Assembly (NCBI GenBank): GCA_044226195.1
Contig: JBGAHO010000002.1
Span: 124,001-188,000, forward strand
Reading direction: 5' to 3'
Source: RPQJ01 sp044226195
GTDB lineage: Bacteria; Pseudomonadota; Gammaproteobacteria; Steroidobacterales; Steroidobacteraceae
Length of the DNA stretch: 64,000 nt
In this document: piece after piece, positions 1-9,411 of the stretch
Layout of the letters: each line of letters starts with the position of its first letter
How positions within the stretch are numbered: the first letter of the stretch is position 1
Translations under genes and position numbers: made by a program
Notes under the pieces: generated by a model
Told to the model about the DNA's origin: nothing
Seen by the model: the letters and a program-made list of their open reading frames with translations, nothing else
Database searches by the model: none

Positions 1-562
1 ACTTCTCCGACGAGTTGCTCGAGCGATTCATCCGTGACTACATCGCCAGCGTGACGGCGGACGAAGTCACGTTCTCGTGGCAGGGAGGCCGTACCACGAC
101 ATCTGTGGCAAGGGCGTGGCACTCGAGCAGGACGGCAGCGTGTGCAGCTGCGACCATTACGTCTACCCCGAGTATCGACTGGGCAACCTGCGCGAGCGCT
201 CGCTCGGCGAGCTGGTTTTCTCTCCGCGGCAGGAACGCTTCGGCTACGCGAAGTCGGAGACGCTGCCGGCCCACTGTCGACTTTGCCTGCACCTGACGAA
301 CTGCCAGGGTGAGTGCCCGAAGAACCGCCTGCTGCGGACGCCCGACGGCGAGGCAGGACTCAACGATCTCTGCCCGGGCCTAAAGCGATTCCTTGCGCAC
401 GCCACGCCTGCGGCCAGCAAGATCGCGGTGCTCACCGGGCCGCAGCCTGCAACTCCGCAAAGGCGGCGGCCACGTCCTGCGCCAGCTGCGGCAGGTCGTG
501 CAGCCGGGCGCCGTCGGCGACGAACCCGAAGTTCATGTGCCGGTGGTAGGACGCGAGCGTGA
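1..562 (+). pseudogene. Anaerobic sulfatase-maturating radical SAM enzyme, internally deleted remnant
   Basis: The gene enters from outside the window. Bases 3-89 read FSDELLERFIRDYIASVTAD...EVTFSWQGG in one frame, which matches the early part of anSME enzymes just before the conserved GGEPTL segment. From about base 89 the homology continues in another frame with the C-terminal SPASM region: CGKGVALEQDG, CSCDHYVYPEYRLGN and CRLCLHLTNCQGECPK. About 190-200 residues that normally lie between are missing and the frame shifts at the junction, so no intact enzyme can be made. The family converts a sulfatase Cys/Ser to formylglycine. The last ~45 codons of the open frame (to 562) look non-homologous and overlap the convergent gene. 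A natural deletion and an assembly misjoin cannot be told apart here. Confidence 0.7.
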
Positions 563-1805
563 CGTTGAGGCCCACCGACATCGCGATCGCGGACACTGGG
601 AAGAGATTCACCAGCGGCGCGCCCGCGAGGTACAGGCGCTTGCGTCCGCCCGGCACATTCGAGATCACTAGATTCGCGAGCGGCGGCGTGAGGCGGTCGA
701 CGTGCGTGGCCGAGGCGAACTCGGCGACGCCCAGCAACGAGACCGCGTAGACCATCGCCGCATCGCGACCCATGGAGCGCAAGTCCTGCTTCCCGGCATC
801 GAGCGCCGCCACGACCTGGTGAATGCGGTCCACGACGCGGGCGCGCGGCTCGCCAAGGTGTACGAACATGGCCGATGCCTTCGTGCCGGCGGTGCCGTCG
901 CCTTCATCCCGCAGCGACACGGGGCAGAACGCGACGAACTTGTGCGCGAAGGCGTGGCCGCCGCGCCGCAGGTAGCGGTGCAACGCCTCGTCGACGAGCG
1001 TCACCGCGAGATCGTTGAGCGTTGCGCCGTAGTGGTGACCCACCCCACGCATCTCGTCGATGGGCAGGGACAGGGTCGCGATCGACCGGGCCATCTGCAA
1101 AGGCTCGTTCATCGGGCCGCGGTGCGCGGTGAACGGCGCGCTGCCGACCGGATCTTCATCGAGCAGGGAGGCCAGCCCCTTGCGCAACGCACCCAGCGAG
1201 ACGTCGCGCAGCGCGCGCGTCTGGCGCGTCGCCGACAGACCGAGGTCCGCGAGCCGGTGCACCAGCGCCTGCGGCGGATGGGGCTTGTGCATGGGCTCCG
1301 GGATCGCGAACGCAGGCCGGGGCATCCGGCCGCGCGGGCTCGTGCTGAAGCTGCCGAGCAGCCGGCGCAGTCCGGAGACGCCGTCCGTGATCGCGTGATG
1401 CACCTTGGTGTAGAGCGCGAACCGGTGGCCCGGCACGCCGTCGATCCACCAGTCGCGGAACAGCGGCCGGTCGCGATCGAGCATCGGCTCGTGCAGGTCC
1501 GCGACGAGGCGCAGCAGGTCGTCGTAGGTCGAACCGCGGGGCAGCGCGAGATGCTGCGTGTGATAGCGCGCGTCGAACGACGTCGCCGTCTCGAAGTGCG
1601 GCAGGCTCGTGGCGCCACCAAGCCGCGGCACGAGGTTGAACGGAGGTGTCGGCGCGTGTGCGCGGTACGCCTCGACGATCTCGCGCACCACGTTCGGCCG
1701 GCCGCGGGGCTTGTCGAACAGCAGCAGGGCCCCGACGTGGGTCGGCGACGCCTGCGTCTCCATCAGCAGCCACATCAGGTCGAGTGGCGCGATCGGCGCG
1801 TTCAT
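432..1805 (-). CDS. Wax ester synthase / acyl-CoA:diacylglycerol acyltransferase (WS/DGAT)
   Basis: A 457-residue protein, the usual size for WS/DGAT enzymes, which esterify acyl-CoA to fatty alcohols or diacylglycerol to make neutral storage lipid at the membrane. The start ATG is followed by APLDLMWLLMET, the family's N-terminal signature. The catalytic HHxxxDG motif is HHAITDG at residues 136-142. The C-terminal half (ANLVISNVPGG and SVGLNVTLASYHRHMNFG) matches the DUF1298-type domain. The ATG at 1805 was chosen over an upstream in-frame start because homology begins there and a GGGGGAA purine tract precedes it. Its 3' end overlaps the end of the maturase remnant. Substrate preference cannot be read from sequence. 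Confidence 0.9.
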   Translation of the reverse strand: MNAPIAPLDLMWLLMETQASPTHVGALLLFDKPRGRPNVVREIVEAYRAHAPTPPFNLVPRLGGATSLPHFETATSFDARYHTQHLALPRGSTYDDLLRLVADLHEPMLDRDRPLFRDWWIDGVPGHRFALYTKVHHAITDGVSGLRRLLGSFSTSPRGRMPRPAFAIPEPMHKPHPPQALVHRLADLGLSATRQTRALRDVSLGALRKGLASLLDEDPVGSAPFTAHRGPMNEPLQMARSIATLSLPIDEMRGVGHHYGATLNDLAVTLVDEALHRYLRRGGHAFAHKFVAFCPVSLRDEGDGTAGTKASAMFVHLGEPRARVVDRIHQVVAALDAGKQDLRSMGRDAAMVYAVSLLGVAEFASATHVDRLTPPLANLVISNVPGGRKRLYLAGAPLVNLFPVSAIAMSVGLNVTLASYHRHMNFGFVADGARLHDLPQLAQDVAAAFAELQAAAR

Positions 1806-1954
1806 GGTGCGTTCCCCCGGGGCCGCACCGGATGGAACCCACGGCCCCGGAAGCAAGGTTTACGCCGTGTCGCGCCCGGGATCCTGCGTGGATACCAGTA
1901 TTGACTGGCTTCCCCGCTGCGACCGCGACTCTGCGTCGGACGGAGTCGCGGGCC

Positions 1955-2941
1955 TCAACCCCGGATCGTCAGCTCCGCGATTTCCGCCGGCCGGTCGCCA
2001 TCGTCCATGTCGGCCACCACGTCGAACACGAATGCGTCATCGGCCCGTGTCTCGATGCCCTCCAGCTTCAGGCGGGTCGGCCGGCCGTCCCCTTCAACGA
2101 CAGGCGCGACGACCGCCGCGCGATCGTCGGCATCGATCCACCCGAACCGGCAGCCGAGCACCGGGCCGTCGCGGAGCGGGTCCTCGGTGTCTTCTGCGCA
2201 GGCCACGAAGGCGAGCCGACCGTCGTCGGTCACGGCACCGTCGGTGAATCCGAACGGGACGCCCTCCACGTCGCCCAGGTGCACCTCGACGATGCGGACG
2301 ACCGGCGGGCAGGAACGACGTCCGTCGAGCCACCCGATGAACTGATCGAGCGGCAGGTCGAGGATCGCATTCCATGCTGCCAGGCCGCGCTTGCCGCCGC
2401 CCCGCTGCAGCAGGCGCAACCGCTCGCCCTGGATCACGGCCCCTTCGACGTTGAGTCGGGCGCCCCGCTCGTTCGCGTGCACCCGCAGTGCGCGATAGAA
2501 GTCTTCGGCCCTGAGCAATTGCGGGAAGGCGTCCTTGCGCGCTGCCAGCGTCACGATCTTCTCGCGATGCTCGCTGGACCCCGAACCGAAGGCGACCAGC
2601 GTTCCATCCGGCAGCACGATGGACGCCTCGAGATCGAGCTTGAAGCGCTTCGTGCCGCGCGCATCGTCGAAGACGCGGGCACCGTCCGGCCCCGAGGGCA
2701 GCAGCAACGACTGCACGTCTCCCGAAGACGGGTCGAGCACCGCGAGTGCGTTCACGTCGTCCTGCAGGATGACGAGCCGGCTGCCGTGCCGGCGCACGGA
2801 CGAGGCCGCGCGCACATGCGACGGCAGGTCTTCCAGCGGATACGCGCCATGCCGGTAGAACAACGGCCGCGACGGGCCGAGCGTCGCGGTCAGCGACGAC
2901 GACAGCGTGGCCTGCAATGTGGCCTCAGCGGGTGCAGTCAT
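1955..2941 (-). CDS. DUF6929-like uncharacterised protein
   Basis: A 328-residue protein without a signal peptide or membrane segment. It has repeated short beta-type stretches (LVILQDDVNALAVLDP, ASIVLPDGTLVAFGSGS, GAVTDDGRLAFVACAEDT) that suggest a beta-propeller-like fold, and it resembles proteins annotated as DUF6929. No catalytic motif is evident and no function is assigned. It stands alone between WS/DGAT and the HDOD gene on the same strand, 149 bases from the former. The start ATG follows a non-coding spacer and fits the first hydrophilic stretch. Confidence 0.75.
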   Translation of the reverse strand: MTAPAEATLQATLSSSLTATLGPSRPLFYRHGAYPLEDLPSHVRAASSVRRHGSRLVILQDDVNALAVLDPSSGDVQSLLLPSGPDGARVFDDARGTKRFKLDLEASIVLPDGTLVAFGSGSSEHREKIVTLAARKDAFPQLLRAEDFYRALRVHANERGARLNVEGAVIQGERLRLLQRGGGKRGLAAWNAILDLPLDQFIGWLDGRRSCPPVVRIVEVHLGDVEGVPFGFTDGAVTDDGRLAFVACAEDTEDPLRDGPVLGCRFGWIDADDRAAVVAPVVEGDGRPTRLKLEGIETRADDAFVFDVVADMDDGDRPAEIAELTIRG

Positions 2942-2974
2942 GGCGCCACATTGAGAGCGAAGCGGCGTCGCGAG

Positions 2975-4138
2975 TCAATGAGCGTTGGGCTCGTTCAGCG
3001 CCTCGGCCAGGTCGTGCAGGGCACGCACGATCTCAGGAGACTCGAGCACGTCCTGCAGGCGCTCGTGCTGGTCGGGCGGCAGGCTGGCTCGCAGGTGGAA
3101 GTAGTCGTCGCCGGACAGGACGCTGTGTTCGTAGTCGCCCAGGTTCACCGCATCACCGCGGGCCACCCGCTCGCCCAGCCGGACACTCAGGTAGCTCACG
3201 GCGAGCCGCAGGTCGTGCTGCGGATCGACCCGGCGGGCCGGCGTCACCAGCACGCGGTCGATGGCGCGCACCTCCTCCACCAGCGCCTCGGGAAGGTTCC
3301 ACGCGTGCATCAGCAACGCACCGATCTCGGCGGCGGGCGCCCCCAGTTGCGTCTGCTCGGCCCACGAGCGTGCGAGCAGGCTCTGGTTCGAGGGTGCGTC
3401 GCCTTCGCGCGGCATCAGCGTCGCGGCCGCGAAATGCCCGAGTGAGGACAACGCCACTTCGGTCACCAGGCCGCCCGCCTCGGGCAGTTGCAGTCGCTGG
3501 GCCAGCTTCTGGCTGAGCTCGCCCGCTATCGCGCTGGCCGCCCAGAGATGATCGAAGCGCTGCCTCAGTGCGGGCGCGTGGGCCTTGAACGACGCTTCCA
3601 TCATGTATTGCAGGCAGATGGTGCGCACGGTGTTCAGTCCGAGCAGGGTGATGGCCTGGCCGAGGCTGCCCACGGGTCGCTGCAGGCCGTAGTACGCCGA
3701 ATTGGCGCGGGCCAGCACCTGGGTCGCGGCCATCGGCACACCCATCACCAGTTCGGCCAGTTCGGCCGAACTGGCCCGGGCGACGAAATCCTGTGAGACC
3801 AGTTGATAGAAGGCGCGCGGGGGCGGCGGCGTCTTCTTCAGCTCGGCCAGCATCTGCTCCCGACGCGATTCCGGCAGGGACTCCGCCGTCTTCCACTCGA
3901 ACTCGCGCAGCGAGGCAGGCATGACCGGGCGCGGCGTCGGCCGGGTGACCTCCGGCGATGCCGCCGCTGCCCGCGGTTTGGCACCGGTGTCGACCGCCGT
4001 GCGTGAAGCACGTGGTCGGCCGCCGGGTGGCGCATCCGTCCGAGCCGACGACGAATCGTCGCCGGGCTTCCTGCGGACGAGTACGAATGCCAGCAGGCCC
4101 AGCACGGCGATCGGACCGAGCATGTAAAGCGGGTTCAC
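2975..4138 (-). CDS. Membrane-anchored HDOD domain protein
   Basis: A 387-residue protein. Residues about 5-21 form a membrane segment (LYMLGPIAVLGLLAFVL), followed by a Pro/Arg-rich linker to about residue 80. Residues ~95-300 form an HDOD domain: FYQLVSQDFVARASSAELAELV, AYYGLQRPVGSLGQAITLLGLN and the TICLQYMMEASF helix. HDOD domains are HD-like folds without the metal-binding HD pair and act as protein-interaction modules in bacterial signalling. The single anchor places the domain in the cytoplasm. No linked GGDEF or kinase gene is present, so the partner is unknown. Confidence 0.85.
   Translation of the reverse strand: MNPLYMLGPIAVLGLLAFVLVRRKPGDDSSSARTDAPPGGRPRASRTAVDTGAKPRAAAASPEVTRPTPRPVMPASLREFEWKTAESLPESRREQMLAELKKTPPPPRAFYQLVSQDFVARASSAELAELVMGVPMAATQVLARANSAYYGLQRPVGSLGQAITLLGLNTVRTICLQYMMEASFKAHAPALRQRFDHLWAASAIAGELSQKLAQRLQLPEAGGLVTEVALSSLGHFAAATLMPREGDAPSNQSLLARSWAEQTQLGAPAAEIGALLMHAWNLPEALVEEVRAIDRVLVTPARRVDPQHDLRLAVSYLSVRLGERVARGDAVNLGDYEHSVLSGDDYFHLRASLPPDQHERLQDVLESPEIVRALHDLAEALNEPNAH
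3755..3776. repeat. Perfect 22-bp palindrome inside the HDOD gene
   Basis: The half-site GGCCAGTTCGG is followed at once by its exact reverse complement. The left arm also belongs to a direct repeat (AGTTCGGCC twice, 3750-3767). It lies in the coding region for the SSAELAEL helix. The role, if any, is unknown; it may simply reflect a codon-level repeat. Confidence 0.6.
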
Positions 4139-4315
4139 CCGGCAGCTCTCCTAACGCGAGTGAAAGGGCGGGCAAGGGCCCGGCACGCGGGCGACGGCGC
4201 GAGCATGGGTTGGTCTGGCCGGCGGATATCCGTACCACGCCGCGAGCCCGGGCCGCTGCCGAACGATATCGGCCGGCGCGGGCGAGAATTGAGACCAGGG
4301 CCGACCGCGACCGCT

Positions 4316-6079
4316 TCAGCGGCCGGCGCTGGCAGGTGCGCTTCGCTTGGCGGCGTACGCCCGGCCCTCGAACACCGTGCCCCAGACCTGGATGTCGCGC
4401 AGGCCCTCGACGCCGACCTCGTAGGGGTCCTTGTCCAGCACCGCGAAGTCGGCCAGCTTGCCGGCCTCGATACTGCCCAGCCGGGTTTCCAGGTTGATCA
4501 TGTACGCGGCATCGATGGTGACCGCGCGAATGGCCTGATCCAGCGTCAGTCGCTCATTGGGCGCGAACACCTTGCCAGACATGGTTTCTCTCGACGCGGC
4601 GGTCCACGCGAGGAACAGTGGCTCGGCGGGCGCCATCGGGAAGTCCGAGTGCAGCGCCACCGGTACGTTGCGTCGTACGAGACCGCCCAGGGGCGCGATG
4701 CGGGCGGCGCGATCGGTGCCGAGGCCGTTCGCCGCGTAGCGGTCGCCCAGGTCATACAGGTAGAAGGGATTGGCCGAGACCTGCGCATGCAACTCGGCGA
4801 TCCGTCGCGAAATGCCGTCGTTCGCATACCCGAAATGTTCGATCGTGAAACGGTGGTCGGCCCGCGGCTTCTCCTCCTCGAGACCCTGCAGAGTATCGAG
4901 CACCATGCTGGCGCCGCCATCGCCGTTGGTGTGAACGTGGATCTGATATCCCGCATTCCAGTAACTGCGGGCGAAGTCCGCGAACGGACCGGGCTGGCTG
5001 ATCCATTCCCCGTGGTGGCCGTCGATGTAGCCCGGAGGTCCGATCTGCATCGCCTGCGAGAACATGGCGCCGTCGGCGAACAGCTTGATGCCGCCGTTGA
5101 AGATCAGGTGCCTCGTGTTCCGGGAATTCAGCTGGCCCACCAGTTTCATCGCCGCCTCCGGGCTCTTCAGGGCGGCAGCCAGTTTCATCACGTCGGGCGT
5201 CAGGCGCACCCGGACCGGCGAGTCGGCCGTGTCGAAATTGCGCTTGGGTGACGCCATCTCCAGGTCGTAGTTCGTGCCACCCGTGTTCATGTCGGCGACC
5301 GTCGTGACCCCGTTGTAGGTCAGGTAGTCGCGCGTCTTCAGGTAGCCCGGATCGGCGGCCGCCGGATCGAGCAGGATGCCCGCCATATAGGGCAGGGCCA
5401 CGCTGAACATGCCGTCCTCCCAGAAGTGGTTCCTCTTCCAATCGATCTGCGGGTGGTCCTTGAATTTTTCTTCATTCAAGCCCTTGGCCTTCAGCAAGGC
5501 GAGCATGGGCGTATTGATGTAGATCTCATGCATGGATCGCTGCAGCACGAGGATGGGAACGTCCTTGGAGATGCTGTCCAGCACCTCACCCGAAAGTTCG
5601 CCATGGGAATCGGCGCTATAGCCCCAGGTCATGAAGATCGGCGCGTCCTGGTTGCGCGCTGCGAACGCCGACTTGAGCGCCTGGCGGTAGGCGTCCTGCC
5701 CGAGGGTCGCCGGCGTCTTCTGGCCCATGACGTTCCACGGCTCGGGCGTGATCCAGACGGTCTCAAAGGCGATCGCGCCCAGCAGCGGGTGCAGATGCGG
5801 ATCGATGAAGCCCGGCAGCAGGACCTTGTCCTTGAACTGCGCGTCGATCGTGTACCGATTGTCCTTGAGCCAGGGCTCGAGGTCCTGCAGCGAGCCCACG
5901 CTGAGAATCTCGCCGTCCCGCACTGCGACCGCTGTCGCGACCGGACGCGTCGGATCCATCGTGACGATCTTCTTCGCGACGAAGACGGTAATCGCGCCAG
6001 GCGGGTCTTCGGCGAGAGCAGGGGTCACTACCAGCAGGACAAGCAATGCCCATCCCGTCGCACGCCGAAAGATCGTCAT
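4316..6079 (-). CDS. Exported amidohydrolase family 3 protein (YtcJ-like)
   Basis: A 587-residue protein with an N-terminal signal peptide (FRRATGWALLVLLVVTPALA). The metal-binding motif is GFIDPHLHP near residue 85-95, and further family signatures are GGIKLFADGAMFS, HVHTNGDGG and TIEHFGYAND. The C-terminal FAPNERLTLDQAIRAVTIDAA and LGSIEAGKLADFAVLD segments are typical of the composite beta domain. The family hydrolyses C-N bonds in cyclic or linear amides; the substrate is unknown. A GTG six bases upstream is in frame, but AGGAGG is spaced correctly only for the ATG at 6079. It forms a tandem pair with the related gene upstream. Confidence 0.88.
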   Translation of the reverse strand: MTIFRRATGWALLVLLVVTPALAEDPPGAITVFVAKKIVTMDPTRPVATAVAVRDGEILSVGSLQDLEPWLKDNRYTIDAQFKDKVLLPGFIDPHLHPLLGAIAFETVWITPEPWNVMGQKTPATLGQDAYRQALKSAFAARNQDAPIFMTWGYSADSHGELSGEVLDSISKDVPILVLQRSMHEIYINTPMLALLKAKGLNEEKFKDHPQIDWKRNHFWEDGMFSVALPYMAGILLDPAAADPGYLKTRDYLTYNGVTTVADMNTGGTNYDLEMASPKRNFDTADSPVRVRLTPDVMKLAAALKSPEAAMKLVGQLNSRNTRHLIFNGGIKLFADGAMFSQAMQIGPPGYIDGHHGEWISQPGPFADFARSYWNAGYQIHVHTNGDGGASMVLDTLQGLEEEKPRADHRFTIEHFGYANDGISRRIAELHAQVSANPFYLYDLGDRYAANGLGTDRAARIAPLGGLVRRNVPVALHSDFPMAPAEPLFLAWTAASRETMSGKVFAPNERLTLDQAIRAVTIDAAYMINLETRLGSIEAGKLADFAVLDKDPYEVGVEGLRDIQVWGTVFEGRAYAAKRSAPASAGR

Positions 6080-6124
6080 TGGCACTCCTCCCTGCGGATG
6101 TTCGCGTTCCTCACCGGCCGCCGC

Positions 6125-7957
6125 TCATTCACCCTGATCGTGGGAATGAATCACGCCGGCGCGACCAAGCGCCAGGCTGGCGACCTGGAAACAAGCGGCC
6201 GATTGGGCGCAACTGGCCGTCGCGTCTGCCTTCTTCGCGACGGTGTCGCGGCGGTAGACGGTACTGCCTTCCTTGATGGTCTCCATCACCTTGATGTCGG
6301 CAATCTTCATCGGGTCGATGGTCAGGGGGTTGCCGTCGAGCACGGTGAAGTCCGCGAGCTTGCCCACTTCCAGCGAACCCTTCGATTTCTCCTCGAAGTG
6401 CTGGTACGCCGACCAGAGCGTATGAGCTTTCAGCGCCACCAGAGGCGTCGTGCGATGCTCCGGGCCGAGAACCTGCCCGCTTCGAGTCACGCGCGTGACG
6501 GTCGCCGAGAGCACGCGCATCGGATCGGGCATGGCCACCGGCGCATCGTGATGCGACGTGAAGATCATGCCCCGTTCGATCGCCCAGCCGGTGGGGGAAA
6601 TGTTGGCCGCCCGCTCCGCGCCCAGCACCGAGTCGCGATGCCAGTCGCCCCAGTAGTACGTGTGCATGGGAAAGAATGAAGGAATGATGCCGAGCGCCTT
6701 GAACGCCTCGACCTGGTCGAGGCGGGCGGTCTGAGCATGGATGGCGACCGGGCGACGATCTGCCATGCCGTACTTCCTTTCGGCGGCACGCACGGCGTTG
6801 ATGTACTGATCAATGGCCGCATCCCCGTTCACATGCGCCAGGACCTGCCAATGGTTCTTGAAAGCCAGGTCGACGAAGTCGTTGACCTGCTGGTCGCTGA
6901 AGGCCGGGTAGCCGCGATACTCCGGCTGTTGACCGGCCGGAACCTTGAAATAGGGCTGGGTCAGCCATGCGGTCTTCCCCTGTGGCGAACCGTCGAGCGT
7001 GAGCTTGATGCCACCGAGTCGGAAGTGCCCCGAGTAGGTACGCGACAGCCACGGCGTCTTCATTGCATCGACGCCCACGGTGATGTCCGGATAGGCCACG
7101 ACGTCGATGTCCAGTTTTCCGCTCTTGGCCACCGCCGCCATCGTGGTCACCGCGGCGAGTGAGGCTTTCCCTTCCTGTGCCGTGGTGTAGCCGAAGCTCT
7201 TGTAGAGATCGACACCGGCCGAGAACAGGGCCTTGTTGGCATCGGGACCGAGTTTGCTCAGAAGACCGAAGAGCTGCGCGAAGAAGGCATTCTCTTCGAG
7301 CACTCCGTCGGGTTCCTGACTGCCTGCCCTGCGACGAATGACACCACCGGGCGGGTTCTTCGTGGCGGCGTCGATGCCGAGGATCTCCAGGGCTTTGCTG
7401 TTCATCGATCCCAGATGACCGGACTGGTGCACGATCACCACTGGCAACTGCGTCGACACCTGGTCCAGGTCATCTCGAGTCGGATGACGCTGCTCCTTGA
7501 GCTGTGCATCGTCGTAGCCGAACCCGACGATCCAACCGTACGTGCCCGTGAGCTTCTGGTTCTGATCGGACCACGCCTTCAGCGCGGCCTGCAGTTCGGG
7601 GATGTCGTTCACCCGGCCGTCCGGACGCGGCAACAGATTTGCCGAGATCGCCTGGATGCCGGTGTTGAATACGTGACCATGCGGATCGATGAAGCCCGGT
7701 ACGAGCGTCTTGCCTCCCAGATCGACGACCCGCGTCCTCGCACCCTTGAACTTCATCACCTCGTCGCGATACCCGACGGCGACGATGCGTCCGTGCGCGA
7801 CGGCGATCGCCTCGGCCTGCGGCTGAAGTTCATTGACCGTGACGATGTCGCCGCCGGTATAGATGGCATCGGCAGGTTCCACCGGGGCGGCGAGCGCTGA
7901 CGATTGCGCCAGGCCAACGGCCACGACCGACGACAGGATCGACACTAGCCGCTTCAT
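6125..7957 (-). CDS. Exported amidohydrolase family 3 protein, second tandem copy
   Basis: A 610-residue protein beginning MKRLVSILSSVVAVGLAQSS with an Ala-rich cleavage region. It carries GFIDPHGHVFN in place of the neighbour's HLHP, plus QVLAHVNGDAAIDQY, GMIFTSHHDAPVAMPDP and GSLEVGKLADFTVLDGNP. It has the same architecture as the downstream protein but is clearly diverged, so this is an old duplication. The 45-base gap suggests co-transcription. An uncharacterised 286-base spacer lies upstream. Function is hydrolysis of an unidentified amide in the periplasm, inferred from the family. Confidence 0.87.
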   Translation of the reverse strand: MKRLVSILSSVVAVGLAQSSALAAPVEPADAIYTGGDIVTVNELQPQAEAIAVAHGRIVAVGYRDEVMKFKGARTRVVDLGGKTLVPGFIDPHGHVFNTGIQAISANLLPRPDGRVNDIPELQAALKAWSDQNQKLTGTYGWIVGFGYDDAQLKEQRHPTRDDLDQVSTQLPVVIVHQSGHLGSMNSKALEILGIDAATKNPPGGVIRRRAGSQEPDGVLEENAFFAQLFGLLSKLGPDANKALFSAGVDLYKSFGYTTAQEGKASLAAVTTMAAVAKSGKLDIDVVAYPDITVGVDAMKTPWLSRTYSGHFRLGGIKLTLDGSPQGKTAWLTQPYFKVPAGQQPEYRGYPAFSDQQVNDFVDLAFKNHWQVLAHVNGDAAIDQYINAVRAAERKYGMADRRPVAIHAQTARLDQVEAFKALGIIPSFFPMHTYYWGDWHRDSVLGAERAANISPTGWAIERGMIFTSHHDAPVAMPDPMRVLSATVTRVTRSGQVLGPEHRTTPLVALKAHTLWSAYQHFEEKSKGSLEVGKLADFTVLDGNPLTIDPMKIADIKVMETIKEGSTVYRRDTVAKKADATASCAQSAACFQVASLALGRAGVIHSHDQGE

Positions 7958-8243
7958 GCAGGGCTCCCGTTGTCTTTTCCAAGGTTCGACTTGGGGAATC
8001 TACACCGCCGACCGGTACTTTGCGGGTGGGACTCTATTGCTCCGCAGCACGGAATCCTTGACCCCGCGGGAAAGCCTGCTCCGTCCGGGCGACGCCTGTC
8101 GCACCTCGATCCCGGCGGCGGGCGCGTGCTGTTCTCGTGCGCGACCCGGCGCGCCGGGCGACAGCGACCTGCGGGGGTGGGTTTGCAGGACGCGGCCGAC
8201 CCGGCACGCCAGAGAGTGAACGCAATCGGCGGGCTCGGGAGCC

Positions 8244-9329
8244 CTAGTTCTTCACACCCGCAAACTCGAACGGGCTGGCATTCTGGAAGTATCGCGTGAC
8301 CTCTCCGGACACGAACTTGCCGTCGACCACCAACTGAGAGTTCTCGGTCAGACTGAGCTTCCTGACCGGGCTGCCAGCGGCGAAATTCAGGTTCTTCAGT
8401 TCGACCCAGAACAGGTACGGGCTGAACGCGGATTCGAAGTAGTAAACCATGTTCTTCTGATCCGCCATCGTGCGCCACTGGGTCGCCGCGATGTTGGGCT
8501 GGCCCGGCGTCGTGATGCCCACGGGCACCGACACGCTGCGGATCACGCTCAGCGCGGTCGCCAGCGCTGCGACGGGATCGTCGGGCTTGATGACCGAGTT
8601 CATGTAGTAGCTGGCACGCACGAACCGGTCGGACGCTCGATTCGTACCCGGCAGCATCGTCTGGCCACCGATGGTTTCCCAGTAGGCATTGAGAGCAAGT
8701 TGCTGGTCGTACGTCGGCGAATTCGTCATCACGGTGTACTGCCTGCCGTGATGGATGACGAGCTTGCCGCCGACATACTCGAAGATCGCAGAGTCGCCAC
8801 CCGGGTCCGAGATGGACAGGTGCGCCACACCGGCATGGCCACTGGGGAGCTTCAGTTCAACGATGTAGAAGGGCTCCTTGCGCAGCGCTTCGACGGCCTC
8901 GCCGACGGTGGCGAAGTTGTCGAGCACGTACTGGGCCCATGCCGTCACCGAAAGCGGTTTGCGGGGGTCGTTGGCCGCCGGCTGACCATAGTCGGACTCG
9001 GCCAGGTACAGGGCATTGGCCGAGAGGCCCTTCTCGTTCAGGCCATCGACCGTGCCGATATCCCACCCCGCGGTCGTGATGCTGCCGTACTTCGACGTCC
9101 AGTCAATTGCGCCGGAGACCCCGCCATCCCTGCGCATCCCGCGGGGGTACACCCAGACATTCGAATGCTGCGATCCGACCCAGTCATTGGAACGCGTCGT
9201 GATCACCATGCCGTTCGGCCCGACGTACATTGCGCGACTGCACGCAGACACCGGCTGAATGGACCCGATCGCGACGACGACACCCAGGCCGGCGAGGGCC
9301 AGCCCACGAAACTTCTGCAATCCACCCAT
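8244..9329 (-). CDS. Linear amide C-N hydrolase, choloylglycine hydrolase family
   Basis: A 361-residue Ntn-type hydrolase. The signal sequence ends at VSA, and the next residue, Cys30 (ACSRAMYVG), would become the N-terminal nucleophile after cleavage, as in bile-salt hydrolases and penicillin V acylases. The Arg-Asp pair of the active site is in TTRSNDWVG, and GLNEKGLSANALYL is another family signature. ATG 9329 is preceded by GGAG at seven bases. The longer open frame upstream lacks homology. It likely acts in the periplasm on an amide such as an N-acyl compound; the substrate is not predictable. No linked regulator is obvious apart from the downstream-transcribed HTH gene. Confidence 0.88.
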   Translation of the reverse strand: MGGLQKFRGLALAGLGVVVAIGSIQPVSACSRAMYVGPNGMVITTRSNDWVGSQHSNVWVYPRGMRRDGGVSGAIDWTSKYGSITTAGWDIGTVDGLNEKGLSANALYLAESDYGQPAANDPRKPLSVTAWAQYVLDNFATVGEAVEALRKEPFYIVELKLPSGHAGVAHLSISDPGGDSAIFEYVGGKLVIHHGRQYTVMTNSPTYDQQLALNAYWETIGGQTMLPGTNRASDRFVRASYYMNSVIKPDDPVAALATALSVIRSVSVPVGITTPGQPNIAATQWRTMADQKNMVYYFESAFSPYLFWVELKNLNFAAGSPVRKLSLTENSQLVVDGKFVSGEVTRYFQNASPFEFAGVKN

Positions 9330-9411
9330 TGCATGGCTCCATGCGAATTGTCCCGCAGGCGAACCTAGCCCGTCGTCGGGGCGGTGTGGCGGGCAGGTGG
9401 CCCATTCCGGG

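Noticed and set aside
7958..8243. Small ORFs in the 286-base gap between the amidohydrolase and the amide hydrolase genes
   Set aside because: The frames (for example 7970-8299 and 8034-8225) are low-complexity Arg/Pro-rich with no start signals or similarity; nothing else is seen in the gap.
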